Shown piece after piece: positions 52,982-61,168 of a stretch of DNA of 61,833 bases (the first letter of the stretch is position 1; each line of letters begins with the position of its first letter). The stretch comes from Liquorilactobacillus satsumensis DSM 16230 = JCM 12392. GTDB taxonomy: Bacteria > Bacillota > Bacilli > Lactobacillales > Lactobacillaceae. The stretch lies in assembly GCF_001435195.1 (NCBI RefSeq), contig NZ_AZFQ01000036.1:179483-241315 (forward strand). The letters run 5' to 3'. The position numbers were made by a program, and so were the translations under genes. Below the pieces are notes generated by a model. That model made no database searches. It was not told where the DNA came from and was given only the letters and a program-made list of their open reading frames with translations.

Positions 52982-53005
52982 ATTATGAAAACCCCAAGCA
53001 TTTTT

Positions 53006-53035
53006 TTGGACTTAACTAATATGATTAGTTATAAT
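53006..53035 (+). promoter_or_regulatory. Promoter with operator in the spacer, MBL-TetR operon
   Basis: -35 TTGGAC (53006-53011) and -10 TATAAT (53030-53035) are 18 bp apart. The spacer and the first bases of the -10 hold the perfect inverted repeat TAACTAAT-ATG-ATTAGTTA (53013-53031). A second related half site, GTTAGTTAA, lies at about 53046. Binding there would block RNA polymerase, so this is the probable operator of the TetR protein encoded at 53771. Confidence 0.85.
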
Positions 53036-53067
53036 ACTAATAGAGTTAGTTAAAGGAGGTCAGGAAG

Positions 53068-53769
53068 ATGAAAATCAAAAAAATGCAGCACCTTTATCAA
53101 CTTACTTTTTTGCCGCATTTATTTCCGATTAACTGTTATCTTTTTGAAACGAATTCAGGATTAATTGTAATTGATATGGGAGTTTCTTCTTTCGTATCAA
53201 CGATTCAAAAACTCGCCCGTGACAGCCATCAAAAAGTCGCAATGCTTTTACTGACACACGCGCATGGCGATCATGTTAATGGAGTACCAGCATTTCGAAA
53301 AGCCTTTCCCCATGCAAAAGTTGGAATTTCCAAAAGAGATTCAGCGTTTTTAAAGGGGAATTTTGCACTGCAGGCTGGAGAAGCACAGCGTAAGATTAAA
53401 GGCGGATTTTCTAAGCAGCAAATTCAAGTAGATTTTACGTTTACAGACCGTGAATTGATTAATGGACTAAAAGTAGTTGCAACTCCCGGTCATACACCGG
53501 GCTCAGTTTCTTTTTTGGAAACTGCTACAAAAATAATAGTTGCAGGCGATGCCTTGCAAACTCAAGGCGGAATTGCAGTGGCAGGGGTTCTTAAGTTGCG
53601 CTTCCCGTTCCCAGGGCTGGCAACGTGGAGTCCAGCAATTGCGCTTGCAAGTGCAAAGAAGATTGCTCAACTGCATCCGGCAGTACTGGCGGTCGGACAT
53701 GGGGAAATGTTATTGAAACCTGAAAAAATGCTGCAAAAAGCAATTAAAGCTGCTGAAAGGAAAGTTTGA
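53068..53769 (+). CDS. MBL-fold metallo-hydrolase
   Basis: A 233-residue metallo-beta-lactamase fold protein. The metal motif is THAHGDHVNG (HxHxDH, near 67), with ATPGHTPGSVSF (His near 143), VAGDALQTQGG (Asp near 165) and AVGHGE (His near 213). Members include glyoxalase II, lactonases and other hydrolases; substrate unknown. AAAGGAGG precedes the ATG. The TetR gene starts 1 base after its stop, so the enzyme is probably induced by a compound it degrades. Confidence 0.88.
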   Translation: MKIKKMQHLYQLTFLPHLFPINCYLFETNSGLIVIDMGVSSFVSTIQKLARDSHQKVAMLLLTHAHGDHVNGVPAFRKAFPHAKVGISKRDSAFLKGNFALQAGEAQRKIKGGFSKQQIQVDFTFTDRELINGLKVVATPGHTPGSVSFLETATKIIVAGDALQTQGGIAVAGVLKLRFPFPGLATWSPAIALASAKKIAQLHPAVLAVGHGEMLLKPEKMLQKAIKAAERKV

Positions 53770-53770
53770 A

Positions 53771-54328
53771 GTGAAAAAAGGAATAGATCAAGATGCAATT
53801 ATTAAAGCTGCACTAACACTTTTGGACAAAGAAGGGTTAAAAGCAGTCACATTAAAAAATGTTTCAGTCCTTTTAGGAATTAAACCACCTTCTCTTTATA
53901 ATCACGTTGAAAGTCTAAACGAACTTCTCGAACTCACTGCTAAAAACTGTTTGGCAAAACTATCGCAGAATCTGCTGGAGTCAGTGGTGGGACTGCAAAG
54001 CAAGGAGGCATTGTTGGCGTTATCGAATGAGTACCGCAAATTTTTTAAATGCTATCCTAATCAATACCGTTTAATCCAACAAGTTGGTGTCTGGAGTCAA
54101 CACGCAGGTGCGAGTGCTGAATCTACCAAAATGATTGCATTGCTTTCCAAAGTGCTGGCAAAAAGTGGATTGTCACAAAAGGAAATGATTCATTTTATCA
54201 GAGCATGGCGCAGCTATATGCATGGCTTTTTATTATTAGAAACGAATGACTCCTTTAAAATGAAAGAAGACATTAATGCAAGTTTTGCTTACGGATTAGC
54301 TATTTTTGCTGCTAAATTAAAAGAGTGA
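53771..54328 (+). CDS. TetR family regulator with WHG domain
   Basis: A 185-residue regulator with an N-terminal TetR helix-turn-helix (LKAVTLKNVSVLLGIKPPSLYNHV, about 22-45) and a C-terminal domain holding WRSYMHGF (near 155), the WHG signature. It starts with GTG at 53771 behind GGAAAG in the previous gene. It is cotranscribed with the MBL hydrolase and probably represses the operon through the palindrome at 53013-53031. The inducer is unknown. Confidence 0.88.
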   Translation: MKKGIDQDAIIKAALTLLDKEGLKAVTLKNVSVLLGIKPPSLYNHVESLNELLELTAKNCLAKLSQNLLESVVGLQSKEALLALSNEYRKFFKCYPNQYRLIQQVGVWSQHAGASAESTKMIALLSKVLAKSGLSQKEMIHFIRAWRSYMHGFLLLETNDSFKMKEDINASFAYGLAIFAAKLKE

Positions 54329-54591
54329 GTGAAAGCCTGGTATGAAAAATGTGCAATCAATTTAAACGGTTGGGATAAAACCCATTTATTATTTGTTTAG
54401 CAGTAACGTTTAACTAAGAAAAAACGACAAATAAAATGGTTCTTATTAAAAATACAACAACAATCAGAATTGCTAACTGGGAAATTGACAATACTGTATC
54501 TCTTGTGCGTGCCTTTTGGGCTTAGTTGCAAGTTATTCAGCAAAAATAGTGATTTAGCAGTATAATGATAAAATCTGGTGGAGGTAGGAAT

Positions 54592-55125
54592 ATGAGTTAT
54601 TTGATTGAAACACAGCGAATTGGGTTTAAGCAATGGGATAATAGTCAAGCTGAACTAGCCACTCAATTATGGGGCAACGCAGAGGTAACTAAGTTCATTC
54701 ATAAAAACGGAGCCTTTTCGCCTGCAGAAATTAAGCAACGTTTAGCGACAGAAATTAAGAGCATGGAGCTGCATAATGTCCAGTATTGGCCGCTATTTTT
54801 GAAAGCGACAAATGAATTTGTTGGAGTTTGCGGTTTAAGAATGGAAGGAACCACGGGAAGCTATGAACTTGGATATCACTTGCTGCCTGCTTTTTGGGGG
54901 CAGGGAATCGGGACGGAAGTTGCTCGCAGAGTCGTTAACTACGCTTTTGAAGAGTTAAATGCCGTCAAATTAGTTGCCCGGCACCATCCAGAAAATCAAG
55001 GATCAAAGAAAATAATACTCAAACTTGGGTTCGTCTTCAAAGGTTTTCAATATTATCAACCGACAGGATTGCAGCATCCGCATTACGAATTAACGCGAAC
55101 AGACTATTTGGGAACGCTTAAATAG
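54592..55125 (+). CDS. GNAT family N-acetyltransferase (RimJ/RimL-type)
   Basis: A 177-residue acetyltransferase. LETQRI-like beginnings (IETQRIGFKQW), GVCGLRMEG, the acetyl-CoA loop GYHLLPAFWGQGIGTEVAR (Q/R-x-x-G-x-G/A region near 107) and HPENQGSKKIILKLGF are typical of GNAT_3 proteins that modify N termini or small amines. Target unknown. The ATG at 54592 follows TGGAGG. Monocistronic. The 260 bases upstream hold no gene, only A/T-rich sequence. Confidence 0.87.
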   Translation: MSYLIETQRIGFKQWDNSQAELATQLWGNAEVTKFIHKNGAFSPAEIKQRLATEIKSMELHNVQYWPLFLKATNEFVGVCGLRMEGTTGSYELGYHLLPAFWGQGIGTEVARRVVNYAFEELNAVKLVARHHPENQGSKKIILKLGFVFKGFQYYQPTGLQHPHYELTRTDYLGTLK

Positions 55126-55177
55126 CAATTCGTACAACTTTTTTTGTTTTTATAATTTAATGCAAGCAAATTAAGCG

Positions 55178-55336
55178 AGATTGGGGTAAAAGTGAAACTT
55201 TGACTCAACCCCGTTATTTTATTCTGGATAACCATGTTTTATAAGTCAAACTTCTTCGTCAAAACTCGAGTTACTGATGTAAAGTGCACACGACATTTGT
55301 AATTGCGCGTTAGTCCTCAAATTTGATTGACTTGGG
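55178..55336 (+). repeat. Modular palindromic intergenic repeat, decayed copy H
   Basis: GGGGTAAAAGTGAAACTTTGACTCAACCCC, split as GGGGTAAAAGTG and ACTCAACCCC, corresponds to the hairpin end; TATTCTGGATAACCATGTTTTATAAGTCAAAC corresponds to the TATTCCGGATAAACGTGTTCCATAAGTC module; CTCGAGTTACTGATGTAAAG and TAATTGCGCGTTAG correspond to the inner hairpin with many substitutions. It is the oldest-looking copy in the window. Confidence 0.65.
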
Positions 55337-55430
55337 CCTGAGCTAATTTTTAAACGTGATCACGCTGCATTCAAAAAAGACTTGTATCTAAAAAAAGCGT
55401 GCGTTACACTTAAAATGACAACTGAATAGA

Positions 55431-55557
55431 TTTCTTCGGGGCAGGGTGAAATTCCCGACCGACGGTGACAACTTTGAGTTGAAGTCCGTGACCCGCGTTT
55501 AGCGGTGGACCCAGTGTGAGTCTGGGACCGACAGTAAAGTCTGGATGGTAGAAGAAA
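55431..55557 (+). promoter_or_regulatory. FMN riboswitch (RFN element)
   Basis: The classical RFN sequence is nearly intact: TTCGGGGCAGGGTGAAATTC, CCGACCGACGGTGA, GTCCGTGACCCG, CGGTGGACCCAGTGTGA, TCTGGGACCGACAGT and TCTGGATGGTAGAAGAAA. Closing stem P1 is TTTCTTC (55431-55437) with GAAGAAA (55551-55557). FMN binding should promote the terminator at 55761. Confidence 0.97.
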
Positions 55558-55760
55558 ACACTTAATAAGTTTCGTTTCTGTGAAATATGTGACAGAAAAG
55601 GCACGAATTTTTAGGCAGGCATAAGTCAAGTTTGAATTTTGGCTGTCATTGAAGAATGCGTGACTGTCATTTTTTCATGACTAAGAAAAGGGAATTATTT
55701 CAAGAGTCCTTTTTGGAATAACCTGGCTCAATTGAGATCTTATTTAGCTTTCAAATCTTT

Positions 55761-55789
55761 GCCCCGCATCTTGTTGCGGGGCTTTTTTT
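55761..55789 (+). terminator. Regulatory terminator of the rib operon
   Basis: GCCCCGCA with TTGCGGGGC, then seven T. It is the FMN-controlled terminator. It ends only 5 bases before the first plausible ribD start codon. Confidence 0.92.
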
Positions 55790-55794
55790 GTGGG

Positions 55795-56850
55795 GTGAAT
55801 CAAATTAAAACAACAAAATTCATGCAGCTAGCATTGCAAAACGCGCAAAAGGGAACGGGAAGTACTTGGACAAATCCACTTGTAGGTGCAGTCATTGTCA
55901 AAGACCAAAAAGTACTTGCAACTGGCTATCATCATCACTTTGGTGGCCGGCATGCTGAAATAGATGCGCTAAAAAACTTAGCTAAAAGCACAGATGCCCA
56001 AGGTGCAACCATGTATGTCACTTTGGAACCTTGCAGTCATTTTGGGAAAACACCGCCGTGTGCCCGCACACTTGTTAAGGCCGGAATTAGCCGCGTCGTC
56101 ATCGGCCAACGTGATCCTAATCCACTTGTGGCCGGCAAAGGAATTGCAATTTTGACAGCGGCGGGGATTGCAGTTCAAATTTTAGGTCAGACAGGTGGCT
56201 TGAATGCGGCCTATAACTTCTTTTATGAGCAACATCGACCATTAGTAACACTTAAATATGCGATGAGTCTTGATGGCAAAATTAATGCCAACGCAGGTGT
56301 TCGCAGTATTTTAACGGGAGAGAAAGCTTATGCAGATAGTCAGCTGCTGCGGCGTAGCAACCAAGCAATTTTAATTGGCGAACATACATTCAAAGTTGAC
56401 GATCCTTTGTTGACAGTGCGGCAAACGGTTCCGGAATTTGAACCTTTACGCATCATTTTGGTCAATGATGCGGATGAAATCGATTTACGAGCACGTCTTT
56501 TCAAAGCTAAGGCCCCGATCTTATTGCTTAGTCGTAGGCAAACACAACGAAAATGGCCAGCAGGTGTCGAGGTGCACACTAAGTCTGACTGGAAGCCCAA
56601 GCAAATTCTTAACTTATTAGCAGACAAAGGGATTCAGTCCTTGCTGGTTGAAGGTGGCAGTCGAATACAAGCAGACTTTATTGCCGCCGATGTCGTTGAA
56701 CATTTGGTAGTTTATGTTGCACCGGTGATCTACGGTGGCGGGGGCTTGCCAGCAGTTTTTGGAACTTCAGCTCACAGATTAGCCCAGTATCAGCTTGTCG
56801 ACCGCAAGCAATTAGCACAAGATACGCGTTTTGAATTAAGGAGGAATTGA
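55795..56850 (+). CDS. ribD: Bifunctional deaminase/reductase RibD
   Basis: A protein of about 351 residues. The N-terminal deaminase domain (about 10-150) has the zinc motifs HAEIDAL and EPCSHFGKTPPCARTL; the C-terminal reductase (about 155-350) has YAMSLDGKI and LLVEGGS. It catalyses the second and third steps from GTP to riboflavin. The start is unclear: GTG 55795 (given) directly follows the terminator, ATT 55804 has GGGGTG six bases upstream, and ATG 55822 removes conserved residues. Stop is followed one base later by ribE. Confidence 0.93.
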   Translation: MNQIKTTKFMQLALQNAQKGTGSTWTNPLVGAVIVKDQKVLATGYHHHFGGRHAEIDALKNLAKSTDAQGATMYVTLEPCSHFGKTPPCARTLVKAGISRVVIGQRDPNPLVAGKGIAILTAAGIAVQILGQTGGLNAAYNFFYEQHRPLVTLKYAMSLDGKINANAGVRSILTGEKAYADSQLLRRSNQAILIGEHTFKVDDPLLTVRQTVPEFEPLRIILVNDADEIDLRARLFKAKAPILLLSRRQTQRKWPAGVEVHTKSDWKPKQILNLLADKGIQSLLVEGGSRIQADFIAADVVEHLVVYVAPVIYGGGGLPAVFGTSAHRLAQYQLVDRKQLAQDTRFELRRN

Positions 56851-56851
56851 A

Positions 56852-57448
56852 ATGTTTACCGGAATTATTACAGGGAGTGGACAGATTGTAGCCATTGAGC
56901 GTCAGGCTGAAGCAGCAAGGATTACTATTCAGACAAACTTGACACAAAATAATCACAGCCAACTAGGCGATAGTATTGCTGTTGATGGGATCTGCTTAAC
57001 AGTTTCTGCTTTGGTGCCGCAAGGTTTTACAGTAGATGTGATGCCAGAGACCCTTCGCCGTACTAATTTAGCGAAAATTCAAGTTGGTGGGACGGTTAAC
57101 CTTGAATTAGCATTGCTTCCAACCACGAGATTAGCGGGTCATTTTGTAACAGGGCATGTAGACACTAAGACACAGGTCTGTGAACGTATTTCGGATCAAA
57201 ACGCGGTTATTTTAACGTTTCGACTCCCGTCCTGGTATTGGCGCTACGTTGTTGAAAAAGGTTCACTTGCTGTTAATGGTGTCAGTTTGACCGTCTGTGC
57301 AGTTACAAAGCAGACCTTTAGCGTTAGCTTGATTCCTTTCACACTAAAAAATACCAACCTTGGCGCTTTAGCTGTGGGTGATTTTGTAAATATCGAAGTG
57401 GATATTCTCGGAAAATACATTTTAAAACAGGAAGGTGTTCAGTTATGA
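56852..57448 (+). CDS. ribE: Riboflavin synthase alpha subunit
   Basis: A 198-residue protein made of two similar lumazine-binding barrels (about 1-90 and 95-190). It begins MFTGII and has SIAVDGICLTV in the first barrel and SLAVNGVSLTV in the second, the paired family signature. It converts two 6,7-dimethyl-8-ribityllumazine molecules to riboflavin. AGGAGG at the ribD end precedes the ATG. It overlaps ribBA by 4 bases. Confidence 0.95.
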   Translation: MFTGIITGSGQIVAIERQAEAARITIQTNLTQNNHSQLGDSIAVDGICLTVSALVPQGFTVDVMPETLRRTNLAKIQVGGTVNLELALLPTTRLAGHFVTGHVDTKTQVCERISDQNAVILTFRLPSWYWRYVVEKGSLAVNGVSLTVCAVTKQTFSVSLIPFTLKNTNLGALAVGDFVNIEVDILGKYILKQEGVQL

Positions 57449-58665
57449 AGCAAAATGAAGTTATCACACGGGTGAAGAATGCATTAGCAGTTTTGAAAAA
57501 GGGCGGTTTGGTGATTGTAACTGATGCTACAGATCGTGAAGGAGAAGGCGATATGGTCGGCCTCGCCGAATTTGTAACGCCTCAGGCTGTGAATACAATG
57601 ATCACTAAGGCTCGTGGGTTGTTATGTGTTCCAATGAGTAAAGCGGTGGCGGACCGACTTGGCCTCCAACCAATGGTAACAAATGCAACAGATGCTTTCG
57701 GGACAGCTTTCACAGTTAGTACCGATGCTAAAACCACGAGTACAGGGATTTCTGCTTTCGATCGTGCCGATACAATCAGTCAGTTGGCAAATCCGCACGC
57801 AAAAGCAACCGCTTTTTATCATCCAGGACATGTTTTCCCGCTAATTGCTCGAGAACGGGGGGTGCTTGAACGCGATGGACATACTGAGGCCGCGGTCGAC
57901 CTAGCTAAGTTAGCTGGAGCACAGCCGGTTGCTTACATTACTGAAATTATTAAAAAAGATGGTACAATGGCACGCCGCAAAGAATTAAAATCATTTGCCG
58001 AGGGTGTTCAGATGCCGTTACTATCGCTGGACGACCTTAAAAAGTATCGCTATCTGCAAAATTTTGAGGTTGCCAGCTCAATTACTAAAGTAAAGCTGCC
58101 AACTCGCTATGGAGATTTCACTTTAGAAGCTTTTGATACCCACGATGGTCAAGAACCGACACTGCTCCTATTTCAAGGAGAAATTCAACCACATGTACCG
58201 CTGTTATTACGTCTGCACTCAGAATGTCTGACAGGTGATCTCTTCGGATCGAAACGGTGTGATTGTGGTGAACAATTGGAAGTTGCATTGAAAAAGATTG
58301 CAGCTGTGGGAAAAGGGGCAGTTCTTTATTTACGGCAAGAAGGTCGTGGAATTGGACTCGCAAATAAGTTAAAAGCCTATCATCTCCAGCAAAAGGCGGG
58401 GCGCGATACTGTTGAGGCTAATCTTGAGCTGGGCTTTGCTCCTGATGAAAGAAATTACGGCATTGCAGCAGCAATTTTGCATCAGAAAAAAGTTGCAGAA
58501 GTTGCATTATTGACCAATAATCCTGATAAGATTGAACAGCTTGAAGCACTGGGAATTAAGGTTACGCAACGAGTTGCGCTTGAAGTTCCGGCCCAGCCTG
58601 AAAATCAACAATATCTCATAACCAAGAAGCATAAGATGAATCATCTACTTAAGGAGGTCGATTAA
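57445..58665 (+). CDS. ribBA: Bifunctional DHBP synthase / GTP cyclohydrolase II
   Basis: A 406-residue fusion. The N-terminal DHBP synthase (about 1-205) shows DREGEGDM and HGHTEAAVDL-like DGHTEAAVDL; the C-terminal GTP cyclohydrolase II (about 210-400) shows HSECLTGDLFGSKRCDCGEQL (zinc cysteines, quoted as landmark), YLRQEGRGIGL and LLTNNPDKI. It starts both branches of riboflavin synthesis. Translation is coupled to ribE by an ATGA overlap. Confidence 0.95.
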   Translation: MKQNEVITRVKNALAVLKKGGLVIVTDATDREGEGDMVGLAEFVTPQAVNTMITKARGLLCVPMSKAVADRLGLQPMVTNATDAFGTAFTVSTDAKTTSTGISAFDRADTISQLANPHAKATAFYHPGHVFPLIARERGVLERDGHTEAAVDLAKLAGAQPVAYITEIIKKDGTMARRKELKSFAEGVQMPLLSLDDLKKYRYLQNFEVASSITKVKLPTRYGDFTLEAFDTHDGQEPTLLLFQGEIQPHVPLLLRLHSECLTGDLFGSKRCDCGEQLEVALKKIAAVGKGAVLYLRQEGRGIGLANKLKAYHLQQKAGRDTVEANLELGFAPDERNYGIAAAILHQKKVAEVALLTNNPDKIEQLEALGIKVTQRVALEVPAQPENQQYLITKKHKMNHLLKEVD

Positions 58666-59133
58666 ATGAATGAATATCTAGGAGCCTTCGCTGGAAAGAA
58701 TCGAAAAATTGGGATTGTAGTCGCAAAATTCAATGAGTTAGTGACGCAAAAACTCCTGGCAGGTGCGCAGCAGACTTTGCTACAAGCAGGGGTAAATGCA
58801 GCAGATTTGCTTGTTATTTGGGTTCCCGGAGCTTTTGAATTGCCGCGTGTGGTAAGACTTTTAAGTGAGAGTCAGCGAGTTGCAGGTATTATTGCGCTTG
58901 GCGCGGTGGTACGCGGTGAAACCTCCCATTATGATTATGTTTGTTCAGAAACAGCTTCGGGTTTGGCAGCAGTTTCACTGCATGGACCAGTTCCTGTAAT
59001 GTTTGGAGTTTTGACAACTGATAATCTGGAACAGGCTCTTAACCGTGCAGGTGGAAAGGCAGGGAATAAAGGGAGCGAATGTGCGTTAGGGGTCTTAGAA
59101 ATGATAAATCTCCAAGAAAAATTGCAGCAGTAG
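58666..59133 (+). CDS. ribH: 6,7-dimethyl-8-ribityllumazine synthase
   Basis: A 155-residue protein. VVAKFNELVTQKLL (near 19), WVPGAFELPRV (near 54) and ALGAVVRGETSHYDYVC (near 78, with the catalytic His) are the family landmarks. It condenses the RibBA and RibD products to lumazine and typically forms 60-mers. The ATG follows the ribBA stop directly, with AAGGAGG before it. Last gene of the rib operon. Confidence 0.95.
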   Translation: MNEYLGAFAGKNRKIGIVVAKFNELVTQKLLAGAQQTLLQAGVNAADLLVIWVPGAFELPRVVRLLSESQRVAGIIALGAVVRGETSHYDYVCSETASGLAAVSLHGPVPVMFGVLTTDNLEQALNRAGGKAGNKGSECALGVLEMINLQEKLQQ

Positions 59134-59182
59134 CAACAACATGTGTTTAATAGAATAGTCTTCAAATTTAATATGTTGATTA

Positions 59183-59210
59183 TTTCATATGTTAATGATA
59201 TCATATGAAA
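59183..59210. promoter_or_regulatory. Operator-like inverted repeat before cadD
   Basis: TTTCATATG (59183-59191) and CATATGAAA (59202-59210) form a perfect 9-bp inverted repeat with a 10-bp spacer containing TAATGATAT. It lies 30 bases before the cadD start, where a metal-responsive repressor would act. No regulator gene is adjacent. Confidence 0.6.
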
Positions 59211-59239
59211 AACAATATGATTAGTTTGGAGGAGCTTAG

Positions 59240-59839
59240 ATGCTGCAAAATATTTTGACTGGAATTACGGCCTATCTTTCAACGAGTATTGACTATGTGA
59301 TTATTTTAATGCTTATTTTTGGAACGATTGGTAAGCAATCTCATTGGGCAGTTTATTGGGGGGATTTGCTGGGAACAGCAGTTTTGGTGCTGGTTAGTTT
59401 CTGTTTGGCAAATTTGTTAAAATTGGTTCCTGCGACTTGGGTATTAGGTCTGTTAGGACTAATTCCGATGTTTATGGGAGTAAAACTTTGGTTTTTCGGA
59501 GAAAACGGGAGTGATGCTGCTGTAACTAAACAACTTCAAACTAAAAGCAGTCTTAGTTTAAGTGTTGCAGCAATCACAATCGCGACTTGCGGGGCAGACA
59601 ATCTCGGTATTTATGTTCCACTTTTTGCACAATTGTCGCTAGCTGGTAGTTTAACGGTCATGCTGACTTTTTTAGTAATGCTTTCTTTGTTTTGGTGGTT
59701 AGGCTTGTTTTTAAGCCGACTTCCACTGATTGCAATCTTACTGGAGAAATGGGGAGGATATATCACAGCGCTTGTTTATGTTGGGCTAGGCTTTTATATT
59801 TTGTGGGAGAGTGGCACATTAATGCATTTCTTAGTCTAA
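59240..59839 (+). CDS. cadD: CadD family cadmium resistance transporter
   Basis: A 199-residue membrane protein with five to six TMs. STSIDYVIILMLIF (near 14), WVLGLLGLIPMFMGVKL (near 67) and TIATCGADNLGIYVPLF (near 112) match the CadD/LysE-related family closely. CadD exports or binds Cd2+ and gives resistance in staphylococci. Regulation is probably through the palindrome upstream, but no cadC/cadX gene adjoins; the CzrA-like sensor at 6498 could act in trans, which is speculation. GGAGGAG precedes the ATG. Confidence 0.88.
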   Translation: MLQNILTGITAYLSTSIDYVIILMLIFGTIGKQSHWAVYWGDLLGTAVLVLVSFCLANLLKLVPATWVLGLLGLIPMFMGVKLWFFGENGSDAAVTKQLQTKSSLSLSVAAITIATCGADNLGIYVPLFAQLSLAGSLTVMLTFLVMLSLFWWLGLFLSRLPLIAILLEKWGGYITALVYVGLGFYILWESGTLMHFLV

Positions 59840-59852
59840 TTTTGCTTAAATT

Positions 59853-59910
59853 AAGGTGGTAATAGCATGGTGCAGCGTAAACAGCTCGCTCTGCTGGTTG
59901 CCACCTTTTT
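59853..59910 (+). terminator. Terminator after cadD
   Basis: AAGGTGG (59853-59859) pairs with CCACCTT (59901-59907), enclosing smaller stems (AGCA/TGCT), followed by TTT. The run of T is short, so efficiency is uncertain. Confidence 0.6.
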
Positions 59911-60089
59911 AGCTACTGCTAAGTATGAATAGAAAATTATCAGGGTTAACCAGCATAAATATTTTTAAACTATTGTTCCTAATATTTAAACTAAGTATTG
60001 CTATATTGTTGTATTTATACTAAAATTATTCATAAATACGAACTATTCTGTGATAAATTCATAGAATGTTTATTATAAGGAGAAGTAGC

Positions 60090-61166
60090 ATGCATTTTTT
60101 AGCTGATTTAATGGCGGCTCTCGGAGTTGTTTTAAACGGGATTCCGCAAGGTATTATGGCAATGGGACTAGGTTTTGCAGTTTTTCCAACGACTTTTTCA
60201 TTCGTATTTGCTTCTGCAGTCAATGGATTTTATGGTTCAGTAGCACCACTTTCTTTTCAAGCTGAGTCACTGGCCTTGACTGGGAATCTAGGGAAAGATA
60301 TCAGAGAGCGGACTTCAATTATCTTTGGCGGTTCATTAATCATGGTGGTCATTGGATTTACTGGAACTTTGACTAAGATTGTTTCCTACTTAGGCAATAA
60401 TATTATGGCAGGAATGATGGCTGGAGTCGGCTTGATGCTTGCCAAGATTGCAATTGAAATGACGAAAAAGCAACGTACTGTAGGCTGGATTTCAATTGGA
60501 TTAGCGGCAATTACATATTTAATTACTAAGGATCTGGTATGGACAATCACTATTTCAGTGATTCTTTCAAGTCTTTACGCAGTTAAAGTAGAACAGTATC
60601 GTGCAGAGCTTCCGTCATACGTCACTGCGCGAAAATTCAATTTTTTACGCCCACAATTTAACCTGCGAATTTTGCGCGGCGCCTTGGGTCTGGCATGTTT
60701 AAATATTGGAGCAAATATCTCTTATGGTTTAATTACAGGACAGATGACGGGGGTTAAACCTAATCCGGTTAACTTGAATTTACTGACAAGTACGCAGGCG
60801 ATCGCTGATATGGGAACTAGTTTATTAGGCGGAGCGCCTGTCGAAACAATCATTTCTGCGACTGCAAGTGCACCTGAACCTGTCATTGCAGGGATTATGA
60901 TGATGTTAATTATGGCTATTATTCTATTTGCAGGCTGGCTTCCTAAAATTGGTCGTTATGTTCCCAGTACTTCAATTGCAGGTTTCTTATTTATTTTAGG
61001 AGCGGTCGTTATTTTTCCCGAAAATGCTGCCACAGCAATGACAGGCTCGGGGGTCTCAGTTGCAGCAATTACCTTAGTTGTCACGGCAATTTTTGATCCT
61101 TTTGCTGGGTTGGTCACTGGAGCAGTATTGAAGTTTGGCTTACCATTATTAGGCTTGGGGGTATAG
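60090..61166 (+). CDS. NCS2-type purine permease-like membrane protein
   Basis: A 358-residue polytopic protein with about 11-12 hydrophobic segments, shorter than most NCS2 permeases. Landmarks are SFQAESLALTGN (near residue 62), GAPVETIISATASAPEP (near 252, in the area where NCS2 proteins bind the base) and STSIAGFLFILGAV. A phosphoribosyltransferase gene begins 2 bases after its stop. I infer uptake of a nucleobase that the partner converts to a nucleotide. AAGGAGAAG precedes ATG 60090. Confidence 0.72.
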   Translation: MHFLADLMAALGVVLNGIPQGIMAMGLGFAVFPTTFSFVFASAVNGFYGSVAPLSFQAESLALTGNLGKDIRERTSIIFGGSLIMVVIGFTGTLTKIVSYLGNNIMAGMMAGVGLMLAKIAIEMTKKQRTVGWISIGLAAITYLITKDLVWTITISVILSSLYAVKVEQYRAELPSYVTARKFNFLRPQFNLRILRGALGLACLNIGANISYGLITGQMTGVKPNPVNLNLLTSTQAIADMGTSLLGGAPVETIISATASAPEPVIAGIMMMLIMAIILFAGWLPKIGRYVPSTSIAGFLFILGAVVIFPENAATAMTGSGVSVAAITLVVTAIFDPFAGLVTGAVLKFGLPLLGLGV

Positions 61167-61168
61167 AA

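Noticed and set aside
54397-54648. 83-codon minus-strand open frame before the GNAT gene
   Set aside because: It overlaps the GNAT start and ribosome binding site, has no recognisable domain and no ribosome binding site.
59853-59910. T-box-like AAGGTGGTA before the purine permease
   Set aside because: Only the first bases of the T-box motif match, no CCGCG follows, no stem I or specifier loop is present; it is a terminator-like hairpin.
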